DNA of 64,000 nucleotides from Muricea muricata (taxonomy: Eukaryota > Cnidaria > Anthozoa > Malacalcyonacea > Plexauridae), in NCBI GenBank assembly GCA_963855995.1, contig OY979730.1, forward strand, positions 1,488,501-1,552,500. Direction: 5' to 3'. The notes below the pieces were generated by a model that ran no database searches, had not been told where the DNA came from, and saw nothing but the letters and a program-made list of their open reading frames with translations. The position numbers and the translations under genes were made by a program. How positions within the stretch are numbered: the first letter of the stretch is position 1; each line of letters begins with the position of its first letter. Of the stretch, positions 1 through 12,200 are shown piece by piece.

Positions 1-217
1 TATCTCGTCACCACCGCTACAGGCAGTCGACAAGGAGCAGGAACAACAGCTAAGGTTGTGTTTACAATGACAGGAGATAACAATCAAACCATACCAGTGT
101 GGCTACATGACGAGGACCGACCATGTTTCCGAAGAGGACAAACCAATTCCTTTGTCATCGGATATTCTCAGAGCATCGGCGATCTAAGCTACGTTCAAGT
201 ATGGCATAACAACGGAG
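1..217 (+). CDS. Copy A exon: PLAT/LH2 domain, first part
   Basis: Reads YLVTTATGSRQGAGTTAKVV, the typical PLAT start of polycystins, and ends in HNNG with one base of the next codon (phase 1). Donor gtaaaatg at 218. By comparison with copy B the exon begins about 42 bases before the window. PLAT domains bind phosphoinositides and proteins at the inner membrane face. Confidence 0.92.
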
Positions 218-3200
218 GTAAAATGCATGGTCAATCCAGTGAACGTTTTATATAACTTGAACGATCACCTGTCCGATAGTTTAAAACTTGATAAATGCTG
301 TGCCTTTCCATGTTTGTTGTATTTTTATGAGTGTCCTACGAGTGTAGATATATCTTAATTCAATTAAATTCAGTGTGATTTACTGATTTGATTTTTATTT
401 GATTTGAAACCGCCATCTTGGCTTCACCCAAATATAAGGTTCGGCCTTTTATGCGGTGTTATCGCTCTCGTCGCTGTTATCGCTCTATACATAGATATAC
501 TCAACTCAAAAACCTCAAGCAAATTCATCAATTTAGATTCAGCCACGGTCAATAAATAATTATCTTTTCCGCAGGTTCTTCACCCTCTTGGTATCTCAGT
601 CGATTTACGGTAAAAGATCTTCAGACTGGTAAAACATGGAAACTCATTTGTAAGAACTGGTTAGCTGTGGAATCCAAGGATGGAAAAGTATGTCGAATAC
701 TACCGGTAGCCAACGAAGAAGAATTGACAAATTTTAATCACGTTTTCTCCAAGAAAGCTTTAAAAGGTCTCGCAGATGGCCATATATGGTTCTCCATTGT
801 CTCCAGACCTCCCACTAGTAATTTCACGCGCGTACAACGTCTCTCATGCGCTCTGTGTCTGCTTTGTTGTACGATGATCACGAGCGCAATGTTTTATAAC
901 ATGGGAGGTCAAGGTCCTAGTCCTTTTGCAGTCCACATTGGGTCATTAGTTATTGATCTAAAACCGTTTGTCATTGGCTTACAGAGCAGCATCATTATTA
1001 TACCCGTCAATGTGTTGATTGTGCAAATTTTCCGCAATCTTCGACCAAAGAATGAAAAGTCAAAGGAAGAAGTCTCCGAGGAAACGAACAAGGGGGATGC
1101 CGATAAGGGAGTTCAAATCGAAAACCAGAAAGCTATCAAAGAAAAGCTGCCCTACTGTTTCATCTATGTAGCGTTTGCAATTTGTTACCTCGCATCGGCA
1201 GCTTCAATATTTTTCACTTTACTCTACAGCATCCAATGGGGAAAGGAGACTTCAACTGAATGGGTCATTGCTATGGTAACGTCATTCCTCCAATCAGCGT
1301 TACTTCTTCAGCCAATCAAACTAGTTTTTGCCGCACTTGTGTTTGCATTGTGTATGAAGAAAGCAAAAGACGCAGAGGAAGAGGAGCATGACGAAGAATT
1401 AGTGATTAAAACTTCTAGTCCAAGGCAGCAATTGACTGCAGATAACTTGGCTGAGCTGGAAAAAACAATGAAGCTAAAGCTACGGAAAAGCTATTACAGG
1501 TAATTACATATAAATACTTGGGTTTAACTATTGTAAATTTTTTAATACTTGATTTTACTTTACTTTTCTGCAGACCACCAGATCCATCCACATTGCAAGA
1601 AGCAAGAAAGAAACGTCTAAAAGAGCTCAAGTCGAATGCAGCTTTAAAAGAGATTTTTGCTTTCTTTGTTTTCCTTATCTTACTGATGGATGTAGCACAA
1701 TATCACAGGACCCCAGACACATTTCTGATGACAAAAACTTTGTATGAAACTTTCGAAGAAGTAGACGCGTATGGACTTGACCTAACTGCTGTAAGTATTG
1801 GCGTATCCTAGCGCAGTCAGTTACCACTAAATCCCGTGTGATTATCTGTCAGGATATAGTGAATACGGGATATGCAGACACTAACAACTGCAGCATACTG
1901 TCATATGTTACCAGTCCATCGGTGACTCTAGCACCCCTACCCCCTTTCATTTGCATGTACCAATTCATTTAGATAGTTCAACAATGTTTTCACATTATTC
2001 TTTGCAGATCACAGATTTAGATTCTTTGTGGATGTGGTCGCGTGAAACTCTCATTCCAGGCCTCTTCGCAACGGAGATGTACAATGGAAAAAAGATAAAG
2101 AAAGGATGGCTGGCGAATATTGAAGATTATCTCGTGGGGGTCCCGCGTATACGTTTGCTTCGCGTGGAAAAAGGTAGATTTATAACCTTATCCCTGGTAC
2201 AAAGCTCAATAGGTTGTGTGATCCTGCAATGAAGTTTTGGATGTATCTTATTATAAAAGCTTTCATTTTGCATTTCAGACTCATGTACGATCTCCGACTA
2301 CTTCAAAAACACCATTCCACATTGCTACAGTGGTTATTCTGTAACGGATGAGGAAGATGGTTCGTATGCCGTAGGATGGGGACCGTTACCCGATGGGAAC
2401 TCTCGGAAACGTCGCGATGTAACCGCAGCTGAGACGGAGGTTCAGTGGTCGAAACGTTTGTTTGACGGCAGTGAGGAAGAACAAGATCACGGTGGAAGTA
2501 GATATAAAAGGGGATTGGATCCAATTATGGGAGGCTCAAGCGGGAGAAAACGTCGAAAGAAGAAACGTTTACTGGCAAGTAGTAAACCTCGACTTTATAC
2601 AGTGAATGACAACGCATTGTTGCCAAATGGTAAAATTTTATCATGCATGGAAAGATGGGACCATCAAACCATGATGAACCTTCGAGGATTTCCGTACTGG
2701 GGTACAATCACAATGTACAGCGGCAGTGGTTATGTTGCAAATCTTGGTTATGATCCCGTGACTGCATACACCGTTGTTGCGGACCTGCATTCGAACGGCT
2801 GGCTTGATGCTCAAACGCGCGCTGTGTTTGTAGAGTTCACCGTATTCAATGCGAATACGAATCTCTTCGGCATTGTGTCATATTTCATAGAGTTTCCACC
2901 ATCGTCGGCTGCCATAACCACCAGCCAATATCAAGTCGCCAGATTCTATTTGCGTCTCAATGGAGGGCAAACGCTAGCCCATGTCATGGTCATATTCTTC
3001 ATGTTGTATTTCCTATACAGGGAGGGAAAACTCATTCACAAACAACGTTGGGCTTACTTCAAAGGTTTCTGGAACTGGGTTGAAGTGATTCTTGTCATTT
3101 GTGAGTTTCTGCTCATTGTTCTTTTCCTTGCTCGTCTTTATGAAGTCGATAGAAATATTCTTCAATTACGAGAAAATCCAAACGATTACGTTGGTTTCCA

Positions 3201-4017
3201 GTACGCTGCAAACGCAGATGCTCTAATGAACTATGTTCTAGGTGTACTGGTCTTCTTCTACATATTACGTTTCTTGCGCCTGCTAAGATTTAATAAGAAC
3301 TTTCTTGTTATTGGCAAGACATTGTCAAGAATAAGTCCTCCAATTCTAAGTTTTTGTCTTCCATTTATTGCGGGGTTTTTAGCGTTTGCGTTACTGGCAT
3401 TTGCGATGTTTGGGTCGGAACTGGAAGATTACAGTTCCTTTATAAGGACATTGGTTACTCAATTTAGCATGACTTTAGGAGATTTTGATTTCGAAGCTAT
3501 ATTCATGGTGAATCCGACCATCGCAACGCTGTATTTCTTTTCATTCATTGGACTAAACGTCATGGTGTTAATGAACATGTTTATAGCGATCATCAACGAC
3601 TCGTATGCCGAAATACAAGAAGAAACCGCCGAAATCGAAAATGAACTAGAAATCGTTGATTATATAACCGAAAAGATTTTGTATGGTTTTAATAAAACAT
3701 TCTACCGCGGTAAAGTACCTCCGGCTCAGGAAATAACACAAAAGAAAAGGCACAAGCGCGAGCTACAACCAAAACAAAAGCCAACCAACGCAGAGTCGGA
3801 CACACACACGGAGTTGGATTTACGTGTAGAGAAATTGGAAATTCTCCTGGACAGTATGGGAAAAAGTATTAGAGAAGAGAAAAAGGAAAGGAGCAGATTC
3901 CGGTTGGTACCACAAGAGAAGAGACAAGACCTGTTCTTCCGTATTTTGTGTTTGATGGAAAACGTTCTTAATGATGAGGACAGTGATTATGACGAAAGCA
4001 ACTATAGTGGGTCTTAA
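1..4017 (+). CDS. Polycystin-1-like protein, copy A (5' truncated by window edge)
   Basis: Five exons join in phase: 1-217, 575-1499, 1574-1790, 2008-2173, 2279-4017 (TAA 4015-4017), giving 1,087 codons with no internal stop. The product is the membrane half of a polycystin-1 (PKD1/PKD1L) family protein: PLAT domain, then ten predicted transmembrane helices with an extracellular polycystin/TOP domain between the sixth and seventh helix of the full protein, a TRP-like pore and a cytoplasmic tail. By homology with copy B the GPS and the large ectodomain lie upstream, outside the window. Family role: receptor/channel at the cell surface or cilium. The frame is open and the splice sites are canonical, so it looks functional, not a pseudogene. 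Exon-intron order is identical to copy B (35035-39209), and intron sequence is also conserved, indicating recent tandem duplication or gene conversion. The C-tail is the most divergent part. Assignment to the family is certain; orthology to a particular PKD1L member is not. Confidence 0.93.
575..1499 (+). CDS. Copy A exon: end of PLAT and transmembrane helices 2-5
   Basis: Acceptor gcag at 571-574. The exon completes the PLAT domain (SPSWYLSRFTVKDLQTGK, WLAVE) and then encodes hydrophobic segments starting near LSCALCLLCCTMITSAMF, FVIGLQSSIIIIPVNVLI, YCFIYVAFAICYLASAASIF and WVIAMVTSFLQSALLLQP. A charged cytoplasmic loop (about 1060-1145) separates the second and third of these and differs in sequence and length from copy B. 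Ends in phase 2 at gtaatt. Confidence 0.92.
1574..1790 (+). CDS. Copy A exon: helix 6 region
   Basis: Starts PPDPSTLQEARKKRLKELKS (basic pre-helix segment) followed by helix IFAFFVFLILLMDVAQYHR and the start of the extracellular polycystin domain. 217 bases, acceptor ctgcag, donor gtaagt, phase 0 at the 3' end; the same length as the copy B exon. Confidence 0.92.
2008..2173 (+). CDS. Copy A exon: polycystin (TOP) domain, part 1
   Basis: 166 bases beginning ITDLDSLWMWSRETLIPGLF, a recognisable start of the polycystin extracellular domain (the W-x-W and the tract before the SC...I motif). Ends in phase 1 at donor gtagat. Confidence 0.92.
2279..4017 (+). CDS. Copy A last exon: TOP domain, helices 7-11, pore and C-tail
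   Basis: Acceptor ttcag at 2274-2278. Encodes the rest of the TOP domain (HCYSGYS, GFPYWGTITMYSGSGY, HSNGWLDAQTRAVFVEFTVF), then helices beginning LAHVMVIFFMLYFLYREG, WVEVILVICEFLLIVLF, the voltage-sensor-like VLVFFYILRFLRLLRFNK, ILSFCLPFIAGFLAFALLAF, the pore segment LVTQFSMTLGDFDF and the last helix LYFFSFIGLNVMVLMNMF followed by IAIINDSYAEIQEE. Several dibasic clusters (RKRR near 2405, RKRRKKKR near 2545) lie in the extracellular domain. The tail after about 3690 is highly charged and ends in an acidic D/E/S tract. Confidence 0.93.
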
Positions 4018-7000
4018 TGAAGCCGACCAGGAGAAGAAGATGCGAAAATCAATAATCTTTTACCCATTTTTATGTGAAACACAAACTATTAAATACACGA
4101 ACTATTTCCGTTATACTAATACTATAGAAGCTTGCATGGGAAGCGATAGCACCCGTATTACAATGGTGGAGCATTTTCTGATAGATACACATAAACACAT
4201 AAGTTATATGATATCTGCTTTACCACATTGACCAATATTTTCATTTGAAGTTTCCCACACATCAAGCACGACACACTAATATCTCAAGTACGCGTGCGCG
4301 GAAAACAAATTATGTCTAAATATTTTGTCTAAAGTCATAATCGAAGTTTTTGTGTAGTACAACAACAGGAAACTAGCCTATGAATATCATAGTTAATCCC
4401 CCCCCCCCCGAAAGAGTGGACGTAAAAATTTTAAGTGAAGAACATACGTCGTGTCTTTAGAAAATAGGCCTTTAGAAGGTTGTGCCTTCTGCAGGGGTCG
4501 TTTGTTCGAAAGGTGAATATATAGCGCTGTCCACGTTTCCCATAACCGGCCCCTGCATAGCATCCTATACATCTGTCAGGCAAAAACATTTCCAGCAAAG
4601 TTGCTTGTGTTAGGGAGAATATACAAATGCACAGTATTTTCTTTGGTTAACACTTATACTGATGTTTAAAATTATAACAGCACTGTAATGTTTTGCACTG
4701 TCGACACACGGTATTTTGGCACAACACAGGATTTTATTGTGTTAAACCTCAAAATGACAATATATTTATCAAGACAGTTGTGTGTGAAATATTCCACTCA
4801 TGCCCTCATTACAGCAGGCGATGTAGCAAACTGAGCTCTGAGCAAGTTTTGAGTTCAAGACCTCATATAATGAAGATTAATGAAACTATACATTCGAAAC
4901 TGCTGGCTCCTTTTTTCTCCGTTTGGGATTCACTCACGTATGCGCACAAGTGGCAAAATAACCCAACGTCCCAAACATGACGTGCGGATCGAATCTCCAC
5001 ATCGCTACTGTATTACTTACCCGCGACTTTAATTACCCAAACGCGTTTAATAACCCTCTCCTGGCTCGGGGATTCAGTATTTCATTGCTTTGAAATGTCA
5101 TGCCACTAATAAAATTCGAGATTGTTCTCGAAGGATATTTCGTTTTGTTTTTCTTCTCCATAATTTTCAAACAAGTTTGGTGGTATAATTGTTCCACCCT
5201 CACGAAAAAGAGAAAATTAAACTATGACAACCAAAGTCTGCAATAGGTGACCCACTTCCGAGGTACTATCGCAAGGCACAAGAAGCTCAGATGCAAATAG
5301 AAAATGAGAGAATTAGAAAATTTTAAAACTAGATGGACGTCCCCTCGTTACTCTCTCCCCAACTTATTTGTGTGTCAAAGTCCAAGTTTTTTGAGGTTAC
5401 GTTTGTTTATTGCATTTAGTTTGTTACCTGGGTAATATACGGGTGTTTCTATGTACACTCCTCTGTTGGTTTCCTCATTTTCAGCAGGTACTTGTGTCAG
5501 ATCGAACAAGGAAGATGCCTAAGAAGTGTCTCTAAAGAGTCTTGCTGTTCTGTTCTGAAGATGGAATGAAATTAAAAATCTTTATACAAGGAACAGCATA
5601 CAATATGCTAACAGTTCTTCACTTGGTAAGTACGAATTGAAAAGTATAGATTTCTAGTAAAACATAGAGCAAAAATTGCAACTAGCGATGAGAAGGATTG
5701 TGAGTTAATCTATGGGTTTTAAAAATTCCTGGTTTCTTATTTCTATGTCGAAATTATAGATCCCCTTTGTTAATTAGTGTATTCCCTCTTCCCATACTTA
5801 CGACAGTTTACAGACGTTCAACGTCCGAGCATTTAATTGACCATCGTTTGTTAAAGGCCCGTCAATTACACGCGTTTGCATTCTTATACCTGCGGGTGCG
5901 GGTACAAATGAATGCCTTGATTTTCATATTTTAATATATCGAGGAATAGAATTATGTTAGCAGGTTTGTTTTGGAAGCCAAACACTTTTGACTGTGTTTT
6001 GAGTGTCACAGAAGAACCTTTGTAGATAAAAATTGGTAAATTACGTTTTTAAATGGCATCTCTTTGGTCAATGTGTTTTTTTCATTATAAGTTTGTTGTC
6101 AACCATTTAATAATTAATCAAAAAATGTAATCAATAATGAATGATTCTTCGTGCTAAGCCAATGAGGCCGGATATTTGCTGATGTGCGCGGTTGTCTCGG
6201 CTGTTAAGTTTTTTCGTGAAGTATTTTCCTTTGGGACTATTGCAAAGCCGATAGTAGCTATCTCGAAGTTATTAATAATCATTAGGGAATATAGTCAATT
6301 TAATACGTTAAATAAACATTAAGAGTTATGCTAATCAAACAATTACGCTGATTGACCTTCACACACCCGGTAAAAAACCAGTCCTCGAAAACGAGGTTGG
6401 CATTGCCGAATGCCGACCTAAATGCCGACCTACCAAACTTTTAGGTCGACAAAAATTTGCCGACCTTAATCTAGCTTGAAATACGCTATAATGGTTTAAT
6501 TCAATGTTGTATTGAGAGTGAAAACGCCGTTGTTAAAACGCGCAGTTCAGCTGGCCGCGTCTATATGATCTCTCCAATCTTTGTAGTACGTGATCTCGTT
6601 TGTGTTACTGCATGTACGCGATAAAGCTTTAAAAATGTACGCTTCAACTTTTAGCAAGTATCCGGCTGGAGTTAACGCTCAAGTTTTATTCTGATTTCGG
6701 TGCTTCGCAAATAATGCGTGATTGCTTTGCTAGTGCTCTAAGAAGTGGAAACAGATTTTTAAAAATGCCGAAACGTGCCGACCTTGGTCGAGTTTACATC
6801 CGTATTTTTTGCTGAGCTGGATTTTGACGGATTTCGAGGGTTGAAACACTAGATACATCAAACACCAGGGTAAATCATTAAGATTTTATGGATTTCTCCG
6901 GAGGTATAATTCTCATTGAATGTCGATGCTAGAGGCTAGCTAAAATTGATTATTGTTGTTTTTTAAGGTTTTACTCCTATCAACACAGGTGGAGCTTTCG

Positions 7001-7563
7001 AAAGGTATGACAGTAAAAAATTCAGTACTTTAATATTGCCTTGAAATATCATGTGCCACAAGTGTATCACAGTATACACAGCCACTTCGAAAAATGTTGT
7101 TTAACACAGATTAAACTGAAGTAGTGAAATGGGATCTGGCAATTACCTTTGTTTGCGGGAAAGTTCCATGCACTGAGGCTATAATGATTCATTTGGCCGA
7201 AAAATAGAGAATGGAAATGAAATTAAGATTTGAATAAGACAGTAACTTGGAATATGGTAGACTGGGAGTGTTTACTTGATAATTGGATTTGGTCAAAATT
7301 TAGGCCGGGAAATGCGAACAGGACCCTAGTATTAATTATTATTATTAATTAGATCTCCCAAAACGGGCTTTTCAGATACATTTACACAATGCTAAAATAT
7401 AGATTAGGTAAAGCCTACTTTAAAAACGCTAGCGTGCATGGTACGATAAGTATTCACATGCTTATTTGCATCCGAAATCTTCTTCACCGCGTTTCAGACC
7501 CAGTGAGCACACCAATATGACAATATACAATCCAGCTTGAGATGTTTGCTGCTTTCTTCCTAG
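4018..7563. other. Intergenic stretch between copy A and copy B; no confident gene
   Basis: Contains the presumed 3' UTR of copy A (possible poly(A) signals ATTAAA at 4088 and AATAAA at 5108), a run of Cs near 4399-4409, and a short cluster of tgccgacctaa-type direct repeats at about 6408-6472. The 5' exon(s) of copy B, with its signal peptide, should be here. The only splice-like candidate I see is an ATG at 5566 reading MKLKIFIQGTAYNMLTVLHL to a strong gtaagt donor at 5626; see findings. No other coding region recognised. Confidence 0.5.
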
Positions 7564-9225
7564 GCGTGTGCTCGAGTCCCATTCAGCTGGGCGTAGCGAA
7601 TGGTCGTGTTCAGGATTCACAAATAACTGCCTCAAGCTACACAGGCAATAATCTCCAGGCGTTTCATGGACGTCTTAATTCTGGACCTATACCGAAGCGT
7701 TCTGCAGGTTCATGGCGCGCTGACCTTAAAGACTCGCGGCCTTGGATTCAGGTTGACTTCTTACGTCCTGTGACAGTCACCGGAGTCCTCACACATGGTC
7801 GTGAAGACAAGGACCAATTTGTGAGAAAGTATGACCTGAAGTACAGTGACGACGGCATGGCGTGGACGAAATACCATAAGGTACGTATAGCTGTCCACTA
7901 GAAAATAATTGTCTTGCAATGCTACCGGATGGCGCAAAAAATGTTTACCCTTTTTGACTTGTTGTAATTTAAGAACTAAAAAAGCTATCTTGTTTAGATG
8001 AAGTTTATTGAACGCACTAATGTCTAACTTAATGTTTGATGTATACTTTACACCATTCAATAGATAATCTATCAGCCGGGATATAGGAGGGTATAACCTA
8101 TCAGCCAGGATATAGCAGGATATAACCTATCAGCCAGGATATAGAAGGATATAACCTATCAGCCGGGATATAGAAGGGTATAACCTATCAGCCAGGATAT
8201 AGAAGGGTATAACCTATCAGCCAGGATATAGAAGTTTAAACTTGAGGTAGGGAGAGGTGTGGGAGAAGGTAAAAATAGCAGAAAATGGCGATTCGTATTG
8301 AGGTTGTCTAGTGCAAATTGCAGGGGGAGCGTTGACAAAACAATGAAAATAAGGTAGTTTTTTCATTATGTGGTCTTCAAATGTTTAAAGAGTGGAGAAA
8401 ATAAGGTCTTAAAGATAACATGCAATTGCAACATGACGGCTTCTTTCGTTTTTAATTACAACAGCACGAAGAGCGCATTTTGCGCCACCCGGTATGGACT
8501 GCGATTTTCAATGGTACTCGATGCTGGCAGAATCCATGGATTTTCAGGACATTTTCCACGGCATGGAAACAACAATTATTACGGAAAAACAAAGTCCACT
8601 CTACTTCAATAAATTCCCACAGTTCTTTGTGAATAATCTTTTCTTGCCAATCTTTTCTGGCAAGTGATTTGTCTTCATTGGATCACTTGCTGACATTCTA
8701 TTAACAATTAGATAACGCTTGCTCGAGCAGTCGAGCTCGAGATTTCAAGATTTTTCTGAGAAGCGAGGACAATTTGCATTCATAGACTAAAGGTCGAAGT
8801 AGGCAGAAAGAACAAAATCTTTTACTACAGTTAGAAAGAACATCCTAAAATTAGTAGATTGCAAAGTTTGGTGGCGAAATGTTGTAAAATACGGAAATTT
8901 AGCCTTGCGAAGTTTGCTAATTTTGTATATATTTGTATTAAGCGGGGGAAAATTACCGTTTTTGAGCTGAAACTGCGGCGAAAATAGTAACTTTTTCCCC
9001 GCATTATACAAATATTTATGGTGCATAATGCATATTAACAGTAATCGAGAGCTGATAATCTAGTGGTACTTTTGTTGTTTTAGATATTGACCGGCAACGT
9101 TGATGATAAAAATGTCAAGACCAATACTCTTTCTGAACCCCAAACTCATCGTTTCTTTCGTATATGCCCAAAAACGTGGAACAGATATTGTGTCATGAGT
9201 TTTGAATTTCTTGGATGCATTGAAG
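7564..9225 (+). CDS. Copy B exons: discoidin (F5/8C) domain 1
   Basis: Exons 7564-7880 and 9084-9225. Starts VCSSPIQLGVANGRVQDSQI after acceptor cctag, contains SWRADLKDSRPWIQVDF and the strand YDLKYSDDGMAW, and closes with RFFRICPKTW...FEFLGC. The phase pattern (phase 1 in, phase 0 in the middle, phase 1 out) recurs in the other discoidin domains, so modules can be duplicated without frame change. An ATG at 7542 lies in the upstream intron and is not taken as the start because only a few residues would precede the domain and the acceptor at 7563 fits the family phase. Confidence 0.88.
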
Positions 9226-12200
9226 GTAATATTCTGTTTAGTTTGTTTCTAGTTTTTTGTTGTATAACATGCATGGTTGTCTTGTGTTGTTGTTTCGTGA
9301 TGGTTTAGTGTCGTGTGGTGTGGTGTAGTGTAGTGTGTAATGTAAGGCGTGGTGTGGTTTGGTTTGGTGTAGTGTGGTGTAGTGTGATGGGGACCATGTG
9401 GTATGGTGTGGACCGTGCGGTGTGGTGTAATGTAATGTGGTGTAATGTAGTGTGGTGTAATGTAGTGTGGTGTAATGAAGTGTGGTGTAATGCAGTGTAG
9501 TGTAGTGTGGTGTAATGTAGTGTGATGTAATGTAGTGTGGTTTTAATGTCGTGTGGTGTTATGTAGAGTGGTCTAATGTAGTATGGTCTAATGTAGTGTG
9601 GTGTAATGTAGTGTGACTTAGTGTGGTGTAATGTAGTGTAATGTGGTATAATGTAGTATAATGTAGTGTGGTGTAATGTAGTGTGATGTAATGTAGTGTA
9701 GTGTAGCGTGGTGTAATGTAGTGTGATGTAATGTAGTATGGTGTAATGTAGTGTTATGTATAGTGACAGTGTAGTGTGGTGTAATGTAGTGTGATGTAAT
9801 GTAGTGTGGTGTAATGTAGTGTGATGTAATGTAGTGTGATGTATAGTGACAGTGTAGTGTGGTGTAATGTAGTGTGATGTATAGTGACAGTGTAGTGTGG
9901 TGTAATGTAGTGTGGTGTAATGTAGTCTGGTATAGTGTATTACTGCCAAGTTTGAAAATGAGGCGCATTTCATGTCTTTTGCGGCTATCACATCCAGCAG
10001 AAATGGGACAGTTGGGTCGAGTTTTCATATCTGAAACACACTGACTGCCATTTTTAAATTGTCCGGCAACAGACACTTTAACAATTACTAGCAATTACAG
10101 CAGCCATTACTGTTCTACCCTGGCTTTTTCGTTAATCTCTTTGTTTAATATTCTCAGGTTGTCGAGACAGCGCACCACTCGGCATGCAGAATGGCCTTAT
10201 TCACGACGCTCAAATAACAGGATCGTCATATAGATACTATGTAACCAGTCCACAATTTGCTAGATTAAACGGCTTGCATGGCTGGAGCTCTTTTCCTGGT
10301 GATTTTGATCAATGGTTCCAAGTCGACTTCATTGCGAAAGTTTTCCTGGACGAAATACAGACACAAGGACTTGGAAGCAAAGATTTCTATATAAAAACAT
10401 ACAAACTTCTTTACGGTGACGATGGCTACATATTTACGGAGTATGCCGAAAACAGTGGACCTAAGGTTTGCAGCATTACTGTCCATTGTATGTCGCCTAC
10501 AAGCCGTTTTTCACGCAGTTTGAGAATCATCTTCAGAGATTCAAACATAAAACAAGAAATTGTTAGCTAGTTTCCCCGTATCTCTTAACAGTACTTATGA
10601 CACAAGATTTTGTTCACTACATTTTCTTGATTGCGTTGCAAAGAGTTGCTCCGTTCACACGAGACCGGATCCGTGTGATCTCGACATTTAGTTCGGTCAC
10701 TTTACGGTCACATTTACTCTTACCACTTTTTCTATGGTACGTTTTAATTAAGTTCTGTAATATTATCACAAATTTAAGAGCCACGCTCGTCTTGAAACTT
10801 GTTAAATTGATATGGTGACCATACGGATCCGGTCCTGTGTGAACGGGGCCTTAAATTCACAACATAACTCCTTCGGTAGAACCTTTCACTCTGTTTCTTG
10901 TTGAGACATTCAACATTATTCTATAGATCAAATAACACAGCATGCAACATGAAATTGCATGAATAATGAGTGTCATATAGATAGATAATTTTGCATGTGA
11001 TATAAGAATAGGAAATAACTGAAATGTGCGTAAGCCATGATTGATCTCTATAGGACTATTTTTAAATAAATAAAACACGTTGTATTATATGCACGTCCAA
11101 TAAGTTCAATATCTTCAAAAAGAGAAGAATTACAAACGTTCTACAAAAGAAGTTATACCGAGCAGTCTCAAAAGTAAGCACGCCCCCCCGGCCCCCTCGA
11201 AAGTAAGCGCTCCTCGAAAGTAAACTCTCCTGGATAGTAAGCGTATGTATACCGTATATACTCTAGCATAGATTAAACGGCAACGATGCCTCAAATAAAA
11301 TTTTTGATTTTGATTTTTGCAATGCAATCAATCTAAGAAATTAGAGGAAAGAAATTTTATTTCCTTATTGTTCTTCCTGATTTTTACAAAATTTTAAAAA
11401 TATTTTGTCTAACGTTTCGGTATCTTTCACAGAAACCATTTTCAAAGACTTAAATTTATCGTTATTTTTTTTCGCCTTTTAACGAGTTAAGGAAAGAAAT
11501 TCTTGTCGAAGGAACTCCAAAATGTTTCTGAGTACTTATTAGAATTCAAACACTGTTCAGCTTCCCTCTGTACTAAAAGCCGCCACAAAATAATTTTGTA
11601 GTAATGACTAATTTGGAATCTTCTTACTTTTGGATCTTCTAAAATACTGTATGTTGGTTCTCTTTGCTAGGTCTTCGATGCTAACACAGATCATTCTACA
11701 GTTGTTGCAAACAGCATTACAACAACAGTTGCACGGTATTTTCGCATAAAACCAGTAACATGTCATCAGCTTTGTAGCCTGCGCGTTGAATTTATTGGTT
11801 GTTATCAGGGTAGGTATCGTTACCGTAACAGCATTGTCAATATCATCATTGTCATCCACACCATGGTCATCATTATATTTTCTCTCGCTATCATTGCAAT
11901 CAACATTTTTATCACTGTTACTGACATCGTAAGGTATAAGTTTGTCCACACGGATTTTTTACCGATATTCACATTAAAATGCATCATTGGTTCTAGATTG
12001 TTCTTCCTCAGGAGCTCTTGGTTTAGAAAATGGTAATTTTCAACTCTTGGCGTCTTCTTCCTCTCCGGGTTATCTTAAGGAATACGGTCGTCTGAACTAT
12101 AATGACGGAGGCTTATATGGTGGGTGGTTGCACTCTAACACAGATGTCGACCCGTGGTTTGGAGTTAATTTCATGAAAGATGTATTGATTAGTGGTGTTG

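Larger units (their letters stand above)
7881..9083 (+). other. Intron inside discoidin domain 1, with minisatellite and MITE relic
   Basis: Donor gtacgt, acceptor gttttag. Holds a 29-bp minisatellite (8068-8234) and an inverted-repeat element (8770-9030), listed separately. Nothing else recognised. Confidence 0.8.

Noticed and set aside
7542-7901. ATG at 7542 as translation start of copy B
   Set aside because: It precedes a good acceptor (cttcctag), would leave only seven residues before the discoidin domain, and all sister domains start at a phase-1 intron.
8068-8234. Possible CRISPR-like array of regular repeats
   Set aside because: Units are contiguous 29-bp minisatellite copies without spacers in an animal intron.
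9305-10094. Minus-strand open frames of up to 228 codons (His/Tyr/Thr/Leu repeats)
   Set aside because: They translate the GTGTA-type satellite, exist in several frames at once and lie in an intron of copy B.
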